A stretch of DNA of 64,000 nt from Akkermansia sp. (GCA_030523775.1 JAUNHW010000011.1:18025-82024); one strand, 5' to 3'; counted from the stretch's first letter, positions 32,899-42,790 are shown. Numbers and translations: made by a program. The notes: generated from the sequence alone by a model not told the origin.

Positions 32899-35070
32899 CT
32901 ACTGCTTGCGCAGGAGGTTGATTTTGTCGCGCAGCACGGCGGCCACCTCGAAATCCAGGCGTGCGGCGGCATCCTTCATCTCCTTCTCCAGGCGTTTGAT
33001 GACGGTGGCGGCATCCTCCTCTCCCTCCGCGGCCAAGAGCAGGCCCTCCTCCTCATCCTCCTCGTCCGGGGTGTAGAGGCGCAGGGTGGACTGGTCTGCG
33101 CGGGCCACGGTGTGCGGGGTGATGCCGTGGGCGGTGTTGTATGCCGTTTGGGCGGCGCGGCGGCGGTCGGACTCCTCCACCAGGCGGCGGATGGAATCCG
33201 TGACCTCATCACAGAAGAGCACGCATTCGCCGTGCACGTGGCGTGCGGCGCGGCCGGCGGTCTGCACCAGGCTGGTCTCGTTGCGCAAAAAGCCCTCCTT
33301 GTCCGCATCCAGGATGCAGACGAGGGAGACCTCCGGCAGATCCAGGCCCTCTCGCAGCAGGTTGATACCCACCAGGATGTCCACCTTGCCGGAGCGCAGC
33401 TTGCGCAGGATTTCCACACGCTCGATGGCATCCACATCCGCGTGGATGTATTCCACCTGCAGGCCCACGTTGCGCAGGTAGTCGGTCAAATCCTCCGCGG
33501 TGCGCTTGGTGAGCGTGGTCACCAGCACGCGCTCGCGCACGGAGACGCGCTGGCGGCAGAGCTCAATGGTCTTGTCTATCTGGCCATCCAGCGGCAGCAG
33601 GGTGATCTTGGGCTCCAGCAGGCCTGTGGGGCGGATGAGCTGCTCCACGATGAGCGGCTGGCCAATTCCGCGCGGGTTGAACTCATCCACGGGGGCGGAG
33701 CTTGGGTGCGGGTCCACGCGCAGCTCCGCCAGGTTGTGGAAGAAGACGCCGCGAAAACCCTCCGGGGCCTTGGTAACGGCCTGGCTGGCCTTTTGGCTGC
33801 GGGCGTGGGTGTTGCCGCGCTTGGCCTTGAGCACGGGGATGAAGGATTTGTTGCCGGCCACGCAGTTCACGTACTCGAAGGGGCCTGGCGTGGCGCTCAT
33901 GTACACCAGCTGCGCCTGGCGGGCCATGAACTCGTCGAACCGCAGCGGGCGGTTGTCCAGCGCGCTGGGCAGGCGGAAACCGTGGTCCACCAGCACCTGC
34001 TTGCGGGAGCGGTCGCCCTCGTACATGCCGCCAATCTGCGGCACGGTGGCGTGGGACTCGTCGATGATGGTGAGGTGGTCCTCCGGGAAGTAGTCCTGCA
34101 GGGTGGAGGGTGTGGAGCCGGGTGCACGGCCCGCCAGGTGGCGGGAGTAGTTCTCGATGCCCTTGCAGTAGCCGATCTCGTTGATGAGCTCCAGGTCATA
34201 GTCCGTGCGCATCTTGAGACGCTGGGCCTCGATAAGCTTGTTCTCCCCTTCCAGCACGGCCACGCGCTGCGCGAGCTCCTGCCGGATGGACTTGATGGCG
34301 GCGAGCCGCTTTTCCGGTGCGGACACGTACTGCTTCACGGGGAAGAAGAGGTAGCTCTCCATGCGCTCCACCACGCGCCCGGTGCCCGCATCGATGAGCG
34401 AGATGCGGTCTATCTCGTCCCCGAAGAATTCCACGCGCACGGCCTCGCCGTCGCTCTGCCCGGGAAAAATTTCCACCACGTCCCCGCGCACGCGGAAGCG
34501 CCCGCGCGCAAAGTCGTAGTCGTTGCGCTCGAACAGCAGCTCCGTCAGGCACGCTATCATGGCATCGCGGTCCATCTGCTGCCCCCGGTGGATGGAGAGG
34601 GTGAGGTTGCGGTAGTCCTCCGGCGAGCCCAGGCCGTAGATGCAGGACACGCTGGCCACCACAATGACATCCCGCCGCAGCAGGAGCGAGCGCATGGCGT
34701 TGAGGCACAGGCGGTCGATTTCCTCGTTGATGGCGCTGTCCTTCTCTATGTAGGTGTCCGTGCTGGCAATGTAGGCCTCCGGCTGGTAGTAGTCGAAATA
34801 GGAAACGAAATACTCCACCGCGTTGTGCGGGAAAAAGGCCTTCAGCTCGGAGTAGAGCTGGGCGGCAAGCGTCTTGTTGTGGGAGAGCACCAGCACCGGG
34901 CGGTCCTGCGCGGCGATGATGTTGGCCATGGTGAAGGTCTTGCCGCTGCCGGTGACGCCTAGCAGGCACTGGTGCTTGTTGCCGGCGCGCAGGGATTTCA
35001 GGAGCTTGGCGATGGCCTGCTCCTGGTCGCCGGAGGGCGTGTAATCCGTTACCAGTTGGTAGGTGCTCAT
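32899..35070 (-). CDS. uvrB: Excinuclease ABC subunit B
   Basis: A 723-residue DNA-damage-verifying helicase of nucleotide excision repair, partner of UvrA and UvrC. Walker A is GVTGSGKT near residue 39; the beta-hairpin region YFDYYQPEAYIASTDTYIEK is intact; helicase motifs include YMSATPGP and GINLLREGLDLPEVSLV; the C-terminal UVR motif (IKRLEKEMKDAAARLDFEVA) ends the protein. An acidic insert (DEEDEEEG) precedes the UVR motif. Normal length. No clear promoter was seen upstream of the ATG. Confidence 0.97.
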   Translation of the reverse strand: MSTYQLVTDYTPSGDQEQAIAKLLKSLRAGNKHQCLLGVTGSGKTFTMANIIAAQDRPVLVLSHNKTLAAQLYSELKAFFPHNAVEYFVSYFDYYQPEAYIASTDTYIEKDSAINEEIDRLCLNAMRSLLLRRDVIVVASVSCIYGLGSPEDYRNLTLSIHRGQQMDRDAMIACLTELLFERNDYDFARGRFRVRGDVVEIFPGQSDGEAVRVEFFGDEIDRISLIDAGTGRVVERMESYLFFPVKQYVSAPEKRLAAIKSIRQELAQRVAVLEGENKLIEAQRLKMRTDYDLELINEIGYCKGIENYSRHLAGRAPGSTPSTLQDYFPEDHLTIIDESHATVPQIGGMYEGDRSRKQVLVDHGFRLPSALDNRPLRFDEFMARQAQLVYMSATPGPFEYVNCVAGNKSFIPVLKAKRGNTHARSQKASQAVTKAPEGFRGVFFHNLAELRVDPHPSSAPVDEFNPRGIGQPLIVEQLIRPTGLLEPKITLLPLDGQIDKTIELCRQRVSVRERVLVTTLTKRTAEDLTDYLRNVGLQVEYIHADVDAIERVEILRKLRSGKVDILVGINLLREGLDLPEVSLVCILDADKEGFLRNETSLVQTAGRAARHVHGECVLFCDEVTDSIRRLVEESDRRRAAQTAYNTAHGITPHTVARADQSTLRLYTPDEEDEEEGLLLAAEGEEDAATVIKRLEKEMKDAAARLDFEVAAVLRDKINLLRKQ

Positions 35071-35123
35071 GGCGCAGCGGAAACTTGACAGCGGGCGGGC
35101 GCGGCGGCACCATAGTCCGCGGA

Positions 35124-35483
35124 ATGCTCATCCCCACACAGGAGGAACGATACAGCAAAGCGGCCAAAATAACACTTCTGCTCTGCGTCATGATTCCCTG
35201 TGCCGTGGTGGCCTGGCTGGGCGGCTACCGGGATTTGCTCACGCTGCTCTTTGCGTTCCTGCAGCCCATTGCGCTGCCGCTGGCGTTCCTGGGCGTGTCT
35301 GCGGGCCTGGCCATGGGAATATCCGCGCTGCTGCAGGGCTGCGCGTTCTTCTGGCTGCTGCGCAGCCGCTGTGTGGGCAGCAAGGCCAAGCTCACCATCT
35401 GCGTGACCTGGGGCATGGCCTTTGCCGCCGCGCTGCGCTTCCTCATGGCCTGGAGCCTGTGGCGCCAGCTCACCGAAGGGTGA
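35124..35483 (+). CDS. Small integral membrane protein of unknown function
   Basis: A 119-residue protein with a polar start (MLIPTQEERYSKAAK) and about four hydrophobic segments, so an inner-membrane protein. The charge pattern and size resemble F-type ATPase-associated AtpI/Atp-operon small proteins only loosely; no family is claimed. A TTGACA lies at 35085 with CATAGT seven bases before the ATG, but the 20-base spacing is too long for a confident promoter. It is divergent from uvrB and followed by a strong hairpin. Confidence 0.55.
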   Translation: MLIPTQEERYSKAAKITLLLCVMIPCAVVAWLGGYRDLLTLLFAFLQPIALPLAFLGVSAGLAMGISALLQGCAFFWLLRSRCVGSKAKLTICVTWGMAFAAALRFLMAWSLWRQLTEG

Positions 35484-35493
35484 GATGGACCGA

Positions 35494-35528
35494 CAGGGCG
35501 CATCCGGCAACATGCCGGATACGCCCTG
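35494..35528. terminator. Bidirectional hairpin between convergent genes
   Basis: CAGGGCG and ATCCGGCA on one side pair with TGCCGGAT and CGCCCTG on the other, around a three-base loop with one internal mismatch. No T-tract follows on either strand. It lies between the convergent small membrane gene and the outer-membrane protein gene, so it probably acts as a two-way terminator or 3'-end stabiliser. Confidence 0.5.
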
Positions 35529-35569
35529 CACCTCATGCGCGGCGGTGCCGCGCACCTCTTGGATTGCAA

Positions 35570-36250
35570 TCAGAATTTGAAGGCAAACCCGGCGCGCACG
35601 CCGTGCGTGGTCTGCCGGTGGGTCTTGAAGCCGTTGTTGTTGTTTCTGGCGGTGTTGCCGGTGAACTGGTAGGCCACAAAGAACTCCGAGCAGGGGCACA
35701 GGTTGAAACGCAAGCCCGCCTCTGCGGAATAGGCGAATCCCCAGCCGGAATCATGGCCGTAGAAGTGATAGCCGCCCCATTCTGTCTGGCGGTGCTTGGT
35801 GCTCTGGTTGCCAATGCCCGCACTCACACCGGCGTACAGGGCGGAGTGGCTGCACAGCGGGTGCGTGTAGCGGTAGCCCGGCATCAGCGTGAACGTGTGC
35901 ATGCGCACGCGCGCCACCTCTCCCCAGGTCTCGCCGTCTTCCTCGTACTCTCCATCCGCCCAGGATCGCGCGCCGAATGCGTATGCCAGGCGCAGTGTCG
36001 CCGCATGGTGGCGGTTGAATTCGTACACTCCCGTCAGGTCCACGCCGTTGGTGCGGATTTCCTTGCAGGGAGACCAGTCCTTGTAGATATCGTTTGCGGC
36101 CCAGGAGTAGAAATAGCCGATTTCAAACGCGGGACCGTCCTCCGCAACGGCTGCCTTCACGGGCTGCGGCGCGGGCGTGTCGTATATGAGACGCTGGCCC
36201 GCGAACGTGGGCAGTGCCAGCATGGCGGCAAGAATAATTGCTTTTTTCAT
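35570..36250 (-). CDS. Outer-membrane beta-barrel protein
   Basis: A 226-residue protein with a signal peptide (MKKAIILAAMLALPTFAG) and alternating aromatic/polar strands ending in Phe (RAGFAFKF), the usual last strand of an outer-membrane barrel. It shares blocks with the protein at 58716-59606: NDIYKDWSPCKEI against PDIYRDWSPCKEV, FTLMPGYRYT against FNFMPGYRYT, and YQFTGNTA against YQFSGNTA, so they are paralogues. Function is unknown. The ATG at 36250 is chosen for the signal peptide; it has a leader of about 39 bases. Confidence 0.75.
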   Translation of the reverse strand: MKKAIILAAMLALPTFAGQRLIYDTPAPQPVKAAVAEDGPAFEIGYFYSWAANDIYKDWSPCKEIRTNGVDLTGVYEFNRHHAATLRLAYAFGARSWADGEYEEDGETWGEVARVRMHTFTLMPGYRYTHPLCSHSALYAGVSAGIGNQSTKHRQTEWGGYHFYGHDSGWGFAYSAEAGLRFNLCPCSEFFVAYQFTGNTARNNNNGFKTHRQTTHGVRAGFAFKF

Positions 36251-36295
36251 GGTGGTAACTCGGTTGTTTCGGGGGAACCTCTCCCCTTTGCATAC

Positions 36296-36324
36296 AACGT
36301 ACCACCCGCTCACGCCGCAGTCAA
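36296..36324 (-). promoter_or_regulatory. Promoter of the outer-membrane protein gene
   Basis: Minus strand: TTGACT, 17-base spacer, TACGTT; the -10 box ends 45 bases before the ATG. Confidence 0.6.
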
Positions 36325-36385
36325 GCAAATGATTCCACCGGCAGCGGGGTTGTTGGCGCCCGCAAACGGCAAATTGTAAATTTCC

Positions 36386-36414
36386 TTGACTTGCACGGGG
36401 CCCTCAGGCATACT
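36386..36414 (+). promoter_or_regulatory. Promoter of the SRP RNA gene
   Basis: TTGACT, 17-base spacer, CATACT. The expected start, about 36420, coincides with the first base pairs of the SRP RNA terminal helix (GTGCCG at 36419). Confidence 0.7.
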
Positions 36415-36418
36415 GCGC

Positions 36419-36528
36419 GTGCCGTCGGGGCTCCTCGGAGGCACGGCTGGAAAACCCCGTCAGGACCGAAAGGTAGCAGCGGTATTCAGTCCGCGCTTGT
36501 CGGGGGCGGCTCCGGCGGCACTTTTTTT
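36419..36528 (+). ncRNA. ffs: Signal recognition particle RNA (small, 4.5S type)
   Basis: The segment 36456-36481 contains CCCCGTCAGGACCGAAAGGT followed by AGCAGCGG. This is the conserved helix 8 core of bacterial SRP RNA: GTCAGG and AGCAGC form the internal loops bound by the Ffh M domain, and ACC-GAAA-GGT is the capping tetraloop. The ends pair as GTGCCG (36419-36424) with CGGCAC (36516-36521), and seven T residues follow (36522-36528), giving an intrinsic terminator. The length of about 103 bases is that of the short eubacterial form. It lies between the divergent outer-membrane gene and transketolase, with its own promoter. Confidence 0.92.
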
Positions 36529-36581
36529 GCGCATGGGCGCGGCGTTCAGGGAAATTCAGGGAAATTCGGAGCGCTTTATCC

Positions 36582-36609
36582 TTTACAGGGAACAGGGATG
36601 TGGTACAAT
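36582..36609 (+). promoter_or_regulatory. Promoter of transketolase, near-leaderless
   Basis: TTTACA, 16-base spacer, TACAAT; the -10 box ends nine bases before the ATG at 36619, so the leader should be about three bases. Confidence 0.65.
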
Positions 36610-36618
36610 CGGGGGAGC

Positions 36619-38625
36619 ATGAACACGGACATACTTCAAAAGGCGGCAAACGAGGCCAGGGGACTTGCAATTGATGCCATTTTCGACCGGGCATCGGGCC
36701 ACATGGGGCTGCCTTTGGGGTGCGCGGAGATAGGCGCGGTGCTGTTCGGCGGGCTGCTGCGGGTGAATCCCGCGGAACCGCGCTGGCTCAACCGTGACCG
36801 CTTCATCCTCTCCGGCGGGCACGGCTCCATGTTCCTGTACGCCTGGCTGCACCTGAGCGGGTTCCCGCTGAGCATGGACGATGTGAAAGGGTTCCGCGTG
36901 AAAGGCTCCCGCACGCCGGGGCACCCGGAATACAACCCCGCCATCGGCGTGGAATGCACCACCGGGCCGCTCGGCCAGGGTATCGCCAATGCCGTGGGAT
37001 TCGCCATCTCCGCCAAGCACGCCGCCGCGCGCTTCAACACGCCGGAGCATGAAATCTTCTCTCAAAACGTCTACTGCCTGGCGGGCGACGGCTGCATCCA
37101 GGAGGGCATCTCCCGCGAGGCCGCCGCCATTGCCGGCCGCCTGCAGCTGGACAACCTGACGGTCATCTACGATGCCAACGGCATCACGCTGGACGCCGTG
37201 ACGGAAAAGACGCAAATCGACGATGTGGCGGCGGGCTTCCGCTCCCACGGGTGGGATGCCTACACCGTGGACGGCCACAACCTGGAGGAAGTGGCGGAAG
37301 TGCTGCGCGTGTGCAGCCTGGAGCGCAACGGCCGCCCCAAGCTGGTGATTGCCAAGACCGTGGTGGCCAAGGGCGTGCCCGGAATCGAGGGCACCACCAA
37401 GGGCCACGGCGAGGGCGGCGCCAAACTCTGGAAAGAGGCCCACGCCAACTGGGGCCTGCCGGAACAGCAGTACTACGTTTCGGATGAGGTGCGCGCCTAC
37501 ATGGCCGACCTCAAGGCGCAGCGCGAGGCCTCCTACGCAGAATGGAAGGAAGTGTACGACGCCTGGCGCGCCGCCAACCCGGAGAAGGCGGCAGAGCTGG
37601 ATTCCGGCGTGGAGCTGGCCGCACACGGCCTGAGCCCGGAGGAAAGTAGCGCGCTCATCCCGGAATTCCCGGCGGACACCAAGGCCGCCACCCGTGTTTC
37701 CGGCGCAGAGGCGGAGAACGCCCTGGCCGCCAAGAACCCCGGGTTCCTCTCCACCAGCGCGGATCTCTTCTCCTCCAACAAGAACTATCTCAAGGGCGCG
37801 GGCGACTTCTCCCCGGAAGACTACGCCGGCCGCAACTTCTGGTTCGGCATCCGCGAGCACGCCATGGGCGCCATCTGCAACGGCATTGCCTACGATGGCC
37901 TCTTCCGCGTCTCCGCCGGAACCTTCTGCGTGTTTGTGGACTACATGCGCGCCTCCATCCGCGTGGCCGCGCTGGCCCACCTGCCCGTCTCCTACGTGCT
38001 CACGCACGATTCCGTGGCCGTGGGCGAGGACGGCCCCACCCACCAGCCCGTGGAAACCGTCTCCGGCCTGCGCGTCATCCCCAACCTGGACGTGGTGCGC
38101 CCCGCGGACGAGGAGGAGGCCGCCGGCGCGTGGATGTGCGCCCTGGAGCGCAACAACGGCCCCACCGCCCTCATCCTCACCCGCCAGAACGTGCCCAGCC
38201 TCACCTCATCCATCGAGATATCCGCCGCCACGCGCCGCCAGGGCACACTCAAGGGCGCATACGTGGCCCTGCACGAGCAGACCGCAGAGCCCGGCCTCAT
38301 CATCATCGCCTCCGGCTCGGAGGTGCTGCTGGCGCTGGAAGCGGCCAAACAGATAGGCCCCCACGTGCGCGTGGTGTCCATGCCCTCCATGTTCCGCTTC
38401 AACAACCAGCCCGCATCCTACCGGGAATCCGTGCTGCCCGCATCCTGCGAGCGCCGCATTGCCGTGGAAGCCGGCAAGACCGACCTCTGGTACCGCTACG
38501 TGGGACCCAAGGGAACCATCATCGGCATCGACAACTTCGGCTTCTCCGCCCCCGGCCCGCAGGTGCTCTCCGAACTCGGCATGAACGTGGACAACATCGT
38601 CCGCACCGCCGCGGAACTGCATTGA
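36619..38625 (+). CDS. tkt: Transketolase
   Basis: A 668-residue thiamine-diphosphate enzyme of the pentose phosphate pathway that moves two-carbon units between sugar phosphates. The ThDP motif starts at [18 protein letters not shown] (about residues 155-172); other blocks are [31 protein letters not shown] and [20 protein letters not shown]. The N-terminal substrate loop reads HMGLPLG where the family usually has HPGMPMG. The ATG at 36619 is preferred: longer forms would run through the SRP RNA gene. An ATG at 36598 is possible but overlaps the promoter. Confidence 0.95.
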   Translation: MNTDILQKAANEARGLAIDAIFDRASGHMGLPLGCAEIGAVLFGGLLRVNPAEPRWLNRDRFILSGGHGSMFLYAWLHLSGFPLSMDDVKGFRVKGSRTPGHPEYNPAIGVECTTGPLGQGIANAVGFAISAKHAAARFNTPEHEIFSQNVYCLAGDGCIQEGISREAAAIAGRLQLDNLTVIYDANGITLDAVTEKTQIDDVAAGFRSHGWDAYTVDGHNLEEVAEVLRVCSLERNGRPKLVIAKTVVAKGVPGIEGTTKGHGEGGAKLWKEAHANWGLPEQQYYVSDEVRAYMADLKAQREASYAEWKEVYDAWRAANPEKAAELDSGVELAAHGLSPEESSALIPEFPADTKAATRVSGAEAENALAAKNPGFLSTSADLFSSNKNYLKGAGDFSPEDYAGRNFWFGIREHAMGAICNGIAYDGLFRVSAGTFCVFVDYMRASIRVAALAHLPVSYVLTHDSVAVGEDGPTHQPVETVSGLRVIPNLDVVRPADEEEAAGAWMCALERNNGPTALILTRQNVPSLTSSIEISAATRRQGTLKGAYVALHEQTAEPGLIIIASGSEVLLALEAAKQIGPHVRVVSMPSMFRFNNQPASYRESVLPASCERRIAVEAGKTDLWYRYVGPKGTIIGIDNFGFSAPGPQVLSELGMNVDNIVRTAAELH

Positions 38626-38626
38626 A

Positions 38627-38657
38627 ATTTACAATTGACGATTGACAATTTGTAAAT
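38627..38657. repeat. Single copy of the TTGACGATTGAC hairpin repeat
   Basis: ATTTACAA (38627-38634) pairs with TTGTAAAT (38650-38657) around a 15-base loop containing TTGAC twice. Its core is identical to the arms of the inverted-repeat element at 14985-15201. It begins one base after the tkt stop, between convergent genes, so it may serve as a two-way 3' end. A short fragment (CAAATTGTAAATTT) also occurs near 36370, just before the SRP RNA promoter. Confidence 0.75.
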
Positions 38658-38684
38658 CACAGCCGTCCCGTAACGCGCCGTGCG

Positions 38685-39629
38685 TTATGAGGCGGCAGAG
38701 TTTTTCGGCAGGAAATAACCGCGCTGCCTCTCGCTGATGGGCAGGCCCACGAGCTGCATGACGCGCAGCATCTCCTCCCACAGGCGGCGGCGCTCCGCCA
38801 GATCGCTGGTGCGCAGCAGGTAACTGGGGTGGTGGGTGACCACCACGGGCACGCCGCGGTAGGAGTTGTCCCCGCCCTGGTAGTCGGAGAGCGGCAGGTT
38901 GCCGCGCTGCAGCAGCGCGCGCGCCACCAGCACGCCGAAAGCCACGATGACCTTGGGTTTCACCAGCGCCATCTCGAAATCCAGCACGGGCAGGCAGGCG
39001 CGGATTTCCGGCTCGGAGGGCGTGCGCGTGCTGAAGGTTTGCCGCGGCTGGGAGGGACGGAACTTCACCAGCGGGGTCAGGTACACATCCGCACGGGTGA
39101 GCCCCATGGCCTTGAGCATGCCGTCCAGTTTCTCCCCGGCCTCTCCCTGCAGGGGGTGACCCGCCTTTTCGTCCTGGTAGCCGGGGGCATCCGTCACCAT
39201 CATGATATCAGCCTGCGTGTTGCCCTCCCCAAAGACCGGGGTGGCGCGCAGGGTGCCCAGCTTGCGTATGGGTTCCCACGCGGGCAGCGCCGTACGCATG
39301 GCCTGCCAGGCCTCCTGCACGTTGCTGCAGGGGGGACGGAACGCCGGAACGGCCGGGGCAACCTCCTCTGCGGGGGCATCGTCCAGGCTCCGGCGCACAT
39401 CGTTGAAATCCGCCGGGGCTTCCTCCTCCGCGGCGGGTTCCAGGGGTGCGGATGCAGGAGCCGGCGCGAGGGCCGCGTCTTGCGACGGCAGCACGCGGGG
39501 CACACCGCGGCGCGCGGCCAGCATCCACTCGCGCAGTATCTTGCGCGCTCCCTCATCCACGGGCGCGCGCAGGATGCCCCGCATCTGCAGGGACCCCAGG
39601 TAGCCCATTACCATGTCGCGCGCTTCCAT
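38685..39629 (-). CDS. Uracil-DNA glycosylase-like protein (family 4/5 type)
   Basis: A 314-residue protein from the ATG at 39629 (a GTG six bases upstream is possible). The first 110 residues are Ala/Pro/Glu-rich and probably disordered. The C-terminal domain has the family 4 UDG pattern: VFGEGNTQADIMMVTDAPG, RADVYLTPLVKFRPSQPR, EPEIRACLPVLDFEM and VVVTHHPSYLLR. Key [4Fe-4S] ligands of family 4 appear missing: the usual KCRPP reads K-F-R-P, and the paired cysteines before VFGEG are absent. It may still remove uracil without a cluster, or have lost activity. It follows the topoisomerase gene by about 23 bases. Confidence 0.75.
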   Translation of the reverse strand: MEARDMVMGYLGSLQMRGILRAPVDEGARKILREWMLAARRGVPRVLPSQDAALAPAPASAPLEPAAEEEAPADFNDVRRSLDDAPAEEVAPAVPAFRPPCSNVQEAWQAMRTALPAWEPIRKLGTLRATPVFGEGNTQADIMMVTDAPGYQDEKAGHPLQGEAGEKLDGMLKAMGLTRADVYLTPLVKFRPSQPRQTFSTRTPSEPEIRACLPVLDFEMALVKPKVIVAFGVLVARALLQRGNLPLSDYQGGDNSYRGVPVVVTHHPSYLLRTSDLAERRRLWEEMLRVMQLVGLPISERQRGYFLPKNSAAS

Positions 39630-39652
39630 TTTCACAGATAGCTATCGTTTCG

Positions 39653-41506
39653 TTATGCCAAATCTTCTTCCACGATGAGGTTGTCGACGATGTACTGGCG
39701 CCTGTCGTCCGTGTTGGTACCCATGTAGAAGCGGAGGATTTCCTTGAGGTTGTGGGCGTTTTCCAGGGAGACCTCCTCCAGGCGGATGTCATCGCCGATG
39801 AAGCCCTTGAACTCGTCGGGCGAGATTTCGCCGAGCCCCTTGAATCGCGTGATTTCGGGTGACTTGCCGAGCTGCTCCACGGCGGCGTCGCGCTCGGACT
39901 CGGAGTAGCAGTAGACGGTTTTCTGCTTGTTGCGCACGCGGAAGAGCGGGGTTTGCAGGATGAAGAGGTGCCCCTCGCGGATGAGTTCCGGGAAGTACTG
40001 GATGAAGAAGGTGAGCAGCAGCAGGCGGATGTGCATGCCGTCCACATCCGCATCCGTGGCGATGACGACCTTGTTGTAGCGCAGGTCCTCGATGCTGCGG
40101 TCGATGTTGAGCGCGAGGTGCAGGAAGTCCAGCTCCTCGTTGCACTTTTCCTCAAAGAGGGCGGCGCGTTTCATGCCGAAGCTGTTGGCGGGCTTGCCGC
40201 GCAGGGAGAACACGGCCTGCGTCTCTGCATCCCGCGCGGTGGTGATGGAGCCGGATGCGGAGTCGCCCTCCGTGATGAAGAGCATGGTTTCCGCGGCGCG
40301 CTTGTGCTTGGTGTCGTAATGCACGCGGCAGTCGCGCAGCTTGCGGGTGTGCACCTTGGCCTTCTTGGCGCGGTCGCGCGCCACCTTGCCGGTGACCCCG
40401 GCCACCTCCTTGCGGGTTTTCTCGCTGTCCTTGATCTTGTCCTCTATGGCGGCGGCGATTTCCGGGTTGCGGTGCAGGTAGTTGTCCAGCTCGCGGCCCA
40501 GGAAGTTGAGCACAAAGGTGCGGATGGTTTCCTTGTCCGGCCCCATGGTGTTGCTGCCGAGCTTGGTCTTGGTCTGGGACTCGAAGACGGGTTCTATCAC
40601 CTTCAGGCTGATGGCGGCCTGGATGCCGGCGCGGGTGTCGGCGGCCTCGTAGTTCTTCTTGTAGAAGCCCTGCAGGGTCTTGGCGATGGCCTCGCGGAAG
40701 GCGGCCTGGTGGGTGCCGCCCATGGTGGTGTGCTGGCCGTTCACAAAGGAGTAGTACTCCTCGCCGTACTGGTCGCCGTGGGTGATGGCCACCTCGATGT
40801 CGTCGCCCACCAGGTGAATGGGCTCGTAGAGCGGCTCCTCTTTCATCTCCTCCTTCAGCAGGTCCAGCAGGCCGTTCTTTGAGTTGATGTTGCGTCCGTT
40901 CAGGCAGATGGTGAGCCCGGTGTTCAGGTAGCAGTAGTAGCGGCACATGCGCTCCACGAACTCCGGGTTGAACGCCGCGTTGGGGGCAAAGATGGTGCGG
41001 TCCACGCGGAAGGCCACGCGGGTGCCGTCCGGCTCCGTGTTCTTGCGGGTGGAGTCGCTGCCTTTCACGAGGACGCCCTGCTCAAAGCGCATGCGGCGCG
41101 TCTTGCCCTCGCGGTACGCCTGGATTTCAAATTCCTCGGAAAGGGCGTTCACGGCCTTGATGCCCACGCCGTTGAGGCCCACGGATTTCTTGAAGGCCTC
41201 GCCGTCGTACTTGCCGCCGGTGTTGATTTTGGCGGCGCACTCGTAGAGCTTGCCCAGCGGGATGCCGCGCCCGAAGTCGCGCACCTCGCACAGGCCGTCC
41301 CCGCTGATGTTCACCAGGATTTTCTTCCCCACCCCCATCACAAACTCGTCTATCGAGTTGTCGATCACCTCCTTGAGCAGCACGTACAGGCCGTCGTCCG
41401 CCATGGTGCCGTCCCCAAGCTTGCCGATGTACATGCCGGGGCGCAGGCGGATGTGCTCCCGCCAGTCCAGCGACATGATGTCCTTCTCCGTGTAGTTGCC
41501 TTCCAT
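39653..41506 (-). CDS. parE: Type IIA DNA topoisomerase subunit B (ParE/GyrB family)
   Basis: A 617-residue ATPase/TOPRIM subunit of topoisomerase IV or gyrase. It begins near [20 protein letters not shown], the GHKL ATPase start; ATP-lid residues are in [14 protein letters not shown]; the TOPRIM acidic residues are in [11 protein letters not shown] and [11 protein letters not shown]. The C-terminal [12 protein letters not shown] is typical. The length and absence of the gyrase-specific insert favour ParE over GyrB; no A subunit is adjacent, so the choice stays tentative. The ATG at 41506 is seven bases after a -10 box; an ATG at 41515 lies inside that box and is excluded. Confidence 0.85.
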   Translation of the reverse strand: MEGNYTEKDIMSLDWREHIRLRPGMYIGKLGDGTMADDGLYVLLKEVIDNSIDEFVMGVGKKILVNISGDGLCEVRDFGRGIPLGKLYECAAKINTGGKYDGEAFKKSVGLNGVGIKAVNALSEEFEIQAYREGKTRRMRFEQGVLVKGSDSTRKNTEPDGTRVAFRVDRTIFAPNAAFNPEFVERMCRYYCYLNTGLTICLNGRNINSKNGLLDLLKEEMKEEPLYEPIHLVGDDIEVAITHGDQYGEEYYSFVNGQHTTMGGTHQAAFREAIAKTLQGFYKKNYEAADTRAGIQAAISLKVIEPVFESQTKTKLGSNTMGPDKETIRTFVLNFLGRELDNYLHRNPEIAAAIEDKIKDSEKTRKEVAGVTGKVARDRAKKAKVHTRKLRDCRVHYDTKHKRAAETMLFITEGDSASGSITTARDAETQAVFSLRGKPANSFGMKRAALFEEKCNEELDFLHLALNIDRSIEDLRYNKVVIATDADVDGMHIRLLLLTFFIQYFPELIREGHLFILQTPLFRVRNKQKTVYCYSESERDAAVEQLGKSPEITRFKGLGEISPDEFKGFIGDDIRLEEVSLENAHNLKEILRFYMGTNTDDRRQYIVDNLIVEEDLA

Positions 41507-41513
41507 CGCGCGC

Positions 41514-41542
41514 ATTGTACCACACCCCCCGCCAAGCTTCAA
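41514..41542 (-). promoter_or_regulatory. Promoter of the topoisomerase B gene, leaderless
   Basis: Minus strand: TTGAAG, 17-base spacer, TACAAT, then seven bases (GCGCGCG) to the ATG at 41506. It rules out the upstream in-frame ATG as a start. Confidence 0.7.
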
Positions 41543-41570
41543 GCGCGGGAAACAAATGATGGCGCGCGCG

Positions 41571-42755
41571 CTATCCCATGATAGGCGCCGCCACCTCCCC
41601 GTACATTTCCTCCGGGGTGGGTTCTTCCTCCTCCGGGGCGGCCTCTGTGATGGAGGGGAGGTAGGCCGCGGCAAAGAGCGCCGCCGCCAGCACCAGGGCG
41701 GGGATGAACAGGCGGCTGCGGCGCGGCAGGGGCTGCTCCGCCGGCAGGGTGGACGGCAGCTCCGCATCCGGCGGCAGCGTGATTCCCGAGGCCTGCCCGC
41801 GCGTGAAAAGCACGCGGCAGGTCTCGCCGCGCCCCACGGTTTCCACCTGGTCCAGCCCGGTCACGGCCCAGGAGCCCTCACCCCCCAGGGCCAGCAGGCG
41901 CTGCCCCTCCGTGTCGAACAGGTAGCTGCGGCAGCGCGACCGCTGCGCCCTGGGCGTGGAGCCGGCGCGCAGCAGCACCCGCCCGGGGTGGAGCAGGTAG
42001 ATGAACGGTATCCACAGGCCGAACGCCAGAACAACCAATTGAACGCACATGGCCGAATCCATGCCCAATTCCCCATATGAAAACACGTTCCCCGCATACC
42101 AGCCGAAAAACGCCAGCACGGCGCAGCGGATGAGCACGACCCAGAGGGACGTGCTGCGCACCGCCGTCATGTCCGCGGCCTCCGACCTCTGCGCGCGGGT
42201 GAGCTCCAGCGGGTGCGCGGCGGCGGCATCCAGCGGCGGCGGCAGAAGTGCCCCGCCCTCCTTCCCGGCCCGCTGCTGCAGCTCGCGCAGCAGCTCGGTG
42301 CGCTGTTCCGCCTCCAGCCCGTACATGGCGAGCACCAGCATGCGCGTGGGGGTCTGGAATCCCAGCATGGTGTCCCTGCGGTACAGCTGCGCACGCGACA
42401 CCAGCGGCCAGGGGTAGTACACGGATGAACGCGTGGCGGGGGTCTCCAGCATCAGGCCGCCGTCCTCCACCGTGACCAGTGTTTCCCGCCCGCCGAAAAC
42501 CGGCACCTGCAGCCGCGCATACCGCCGCAACGCCGAGCGCCACATGAGTTCCACCGCCACCAGCACCACGGTGAAAATCCCTGCCGTCACCCAGAGCATC
42601 TCCTTGGGAAAATCCAGGACCTCGCGGAAAATGACCAAACCCAGCACAAAAATCCCTACCAGGATGAGCCGCGCGCGGCGCAGCTGCCCCTGCCCCGCTT
42701 CCACCAGCATACGCTCCAGCTCTTCCCCCTCCGGGTATCGTGTCCTGTACACCAT
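41571..42755 (-). CDS. Membrane protein with YcxB-like domain (tentative)
   Basis: A 394-residue inner-membrane protein. Two spans near the N-terminus (around residues 29-72) are followed by a soluble stretch with [20 protein letters not shown] and [19 protein letters not shown], resembling YcxB-like domains. Two more spans occur around residues 205-265, and one near the C-terminus ([18 protein letters not shown]), with an acidic tail. The function is unknown. The start is fixed by a promoter six bases upstream, implying a leaderless mRNA. No partner gene is evident. Confidence 0.55.
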   Translation of the reverse strand: MVYRTRYPEGEELERMLVEAGQGQLRRARLILVGIFVLGLVIFREVLDFPKEMLWVTAGIFTVVLVAVELMWRSALRRYARLQVPVFGGRETLVTVEDGGLMLETPATRSSVYYPWPLVSRAQLYRRDTMLGFQTPTRMLVLAMYGLEAEQRTELLRELQQRAGKEGGALLPPPLDAAAAHPLELTRAQRSEAADMTAVRSTSLWVVLIRCAVLAFFGWYAGNVFSYGELGMDSAMCVQLVVLAFGLWIPFIYLLHPGRVLLRAGSTPRAQRSRCRSYLFDTEGQRLLALGGEGSWAVTGLDQVETVGRGETCRVLFTRGQASGITLPPDAELPSTLPAEQPLPRRSRLFIPALVLAAALFAAAYLPSITEAAPEEEEPTPEEMYGEVAAPIMG

Positions 42756-42761
42756 GCCGAC

Positions 42762-42790
42762 ATCCTAGCGAAAACCCGCACCGGCGTCAA
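42762..42790 (-). promoter_or_regulatory. Promoter of the YcxB-like membrane gene, leaderless
   Basis: Minus strand: TTGACG, 17-base spacer, TAGGAT, six bases, ATG at 42755. The 214 bases upstream, up to 43004, hold no convincing gene but contain an inverted pair TTTCATGATA (42845) and TATCATGAAA (42948). Confidence 0.7.

Noticed and set aside
32161..34962. 933-codon plus-strand frame opposite yceD and uvrB
   Set aside because: Low-complexity His/Val/Gly-rich translation with no motif; uvrB on the minus strand is clear.
35085..35116. Leaderless promoter for the small membrane protein at 35124
   Set aside because: TTGACA and CATAGT are 20 bases apart, too far for a sigma70 promoter to be counted with the others.
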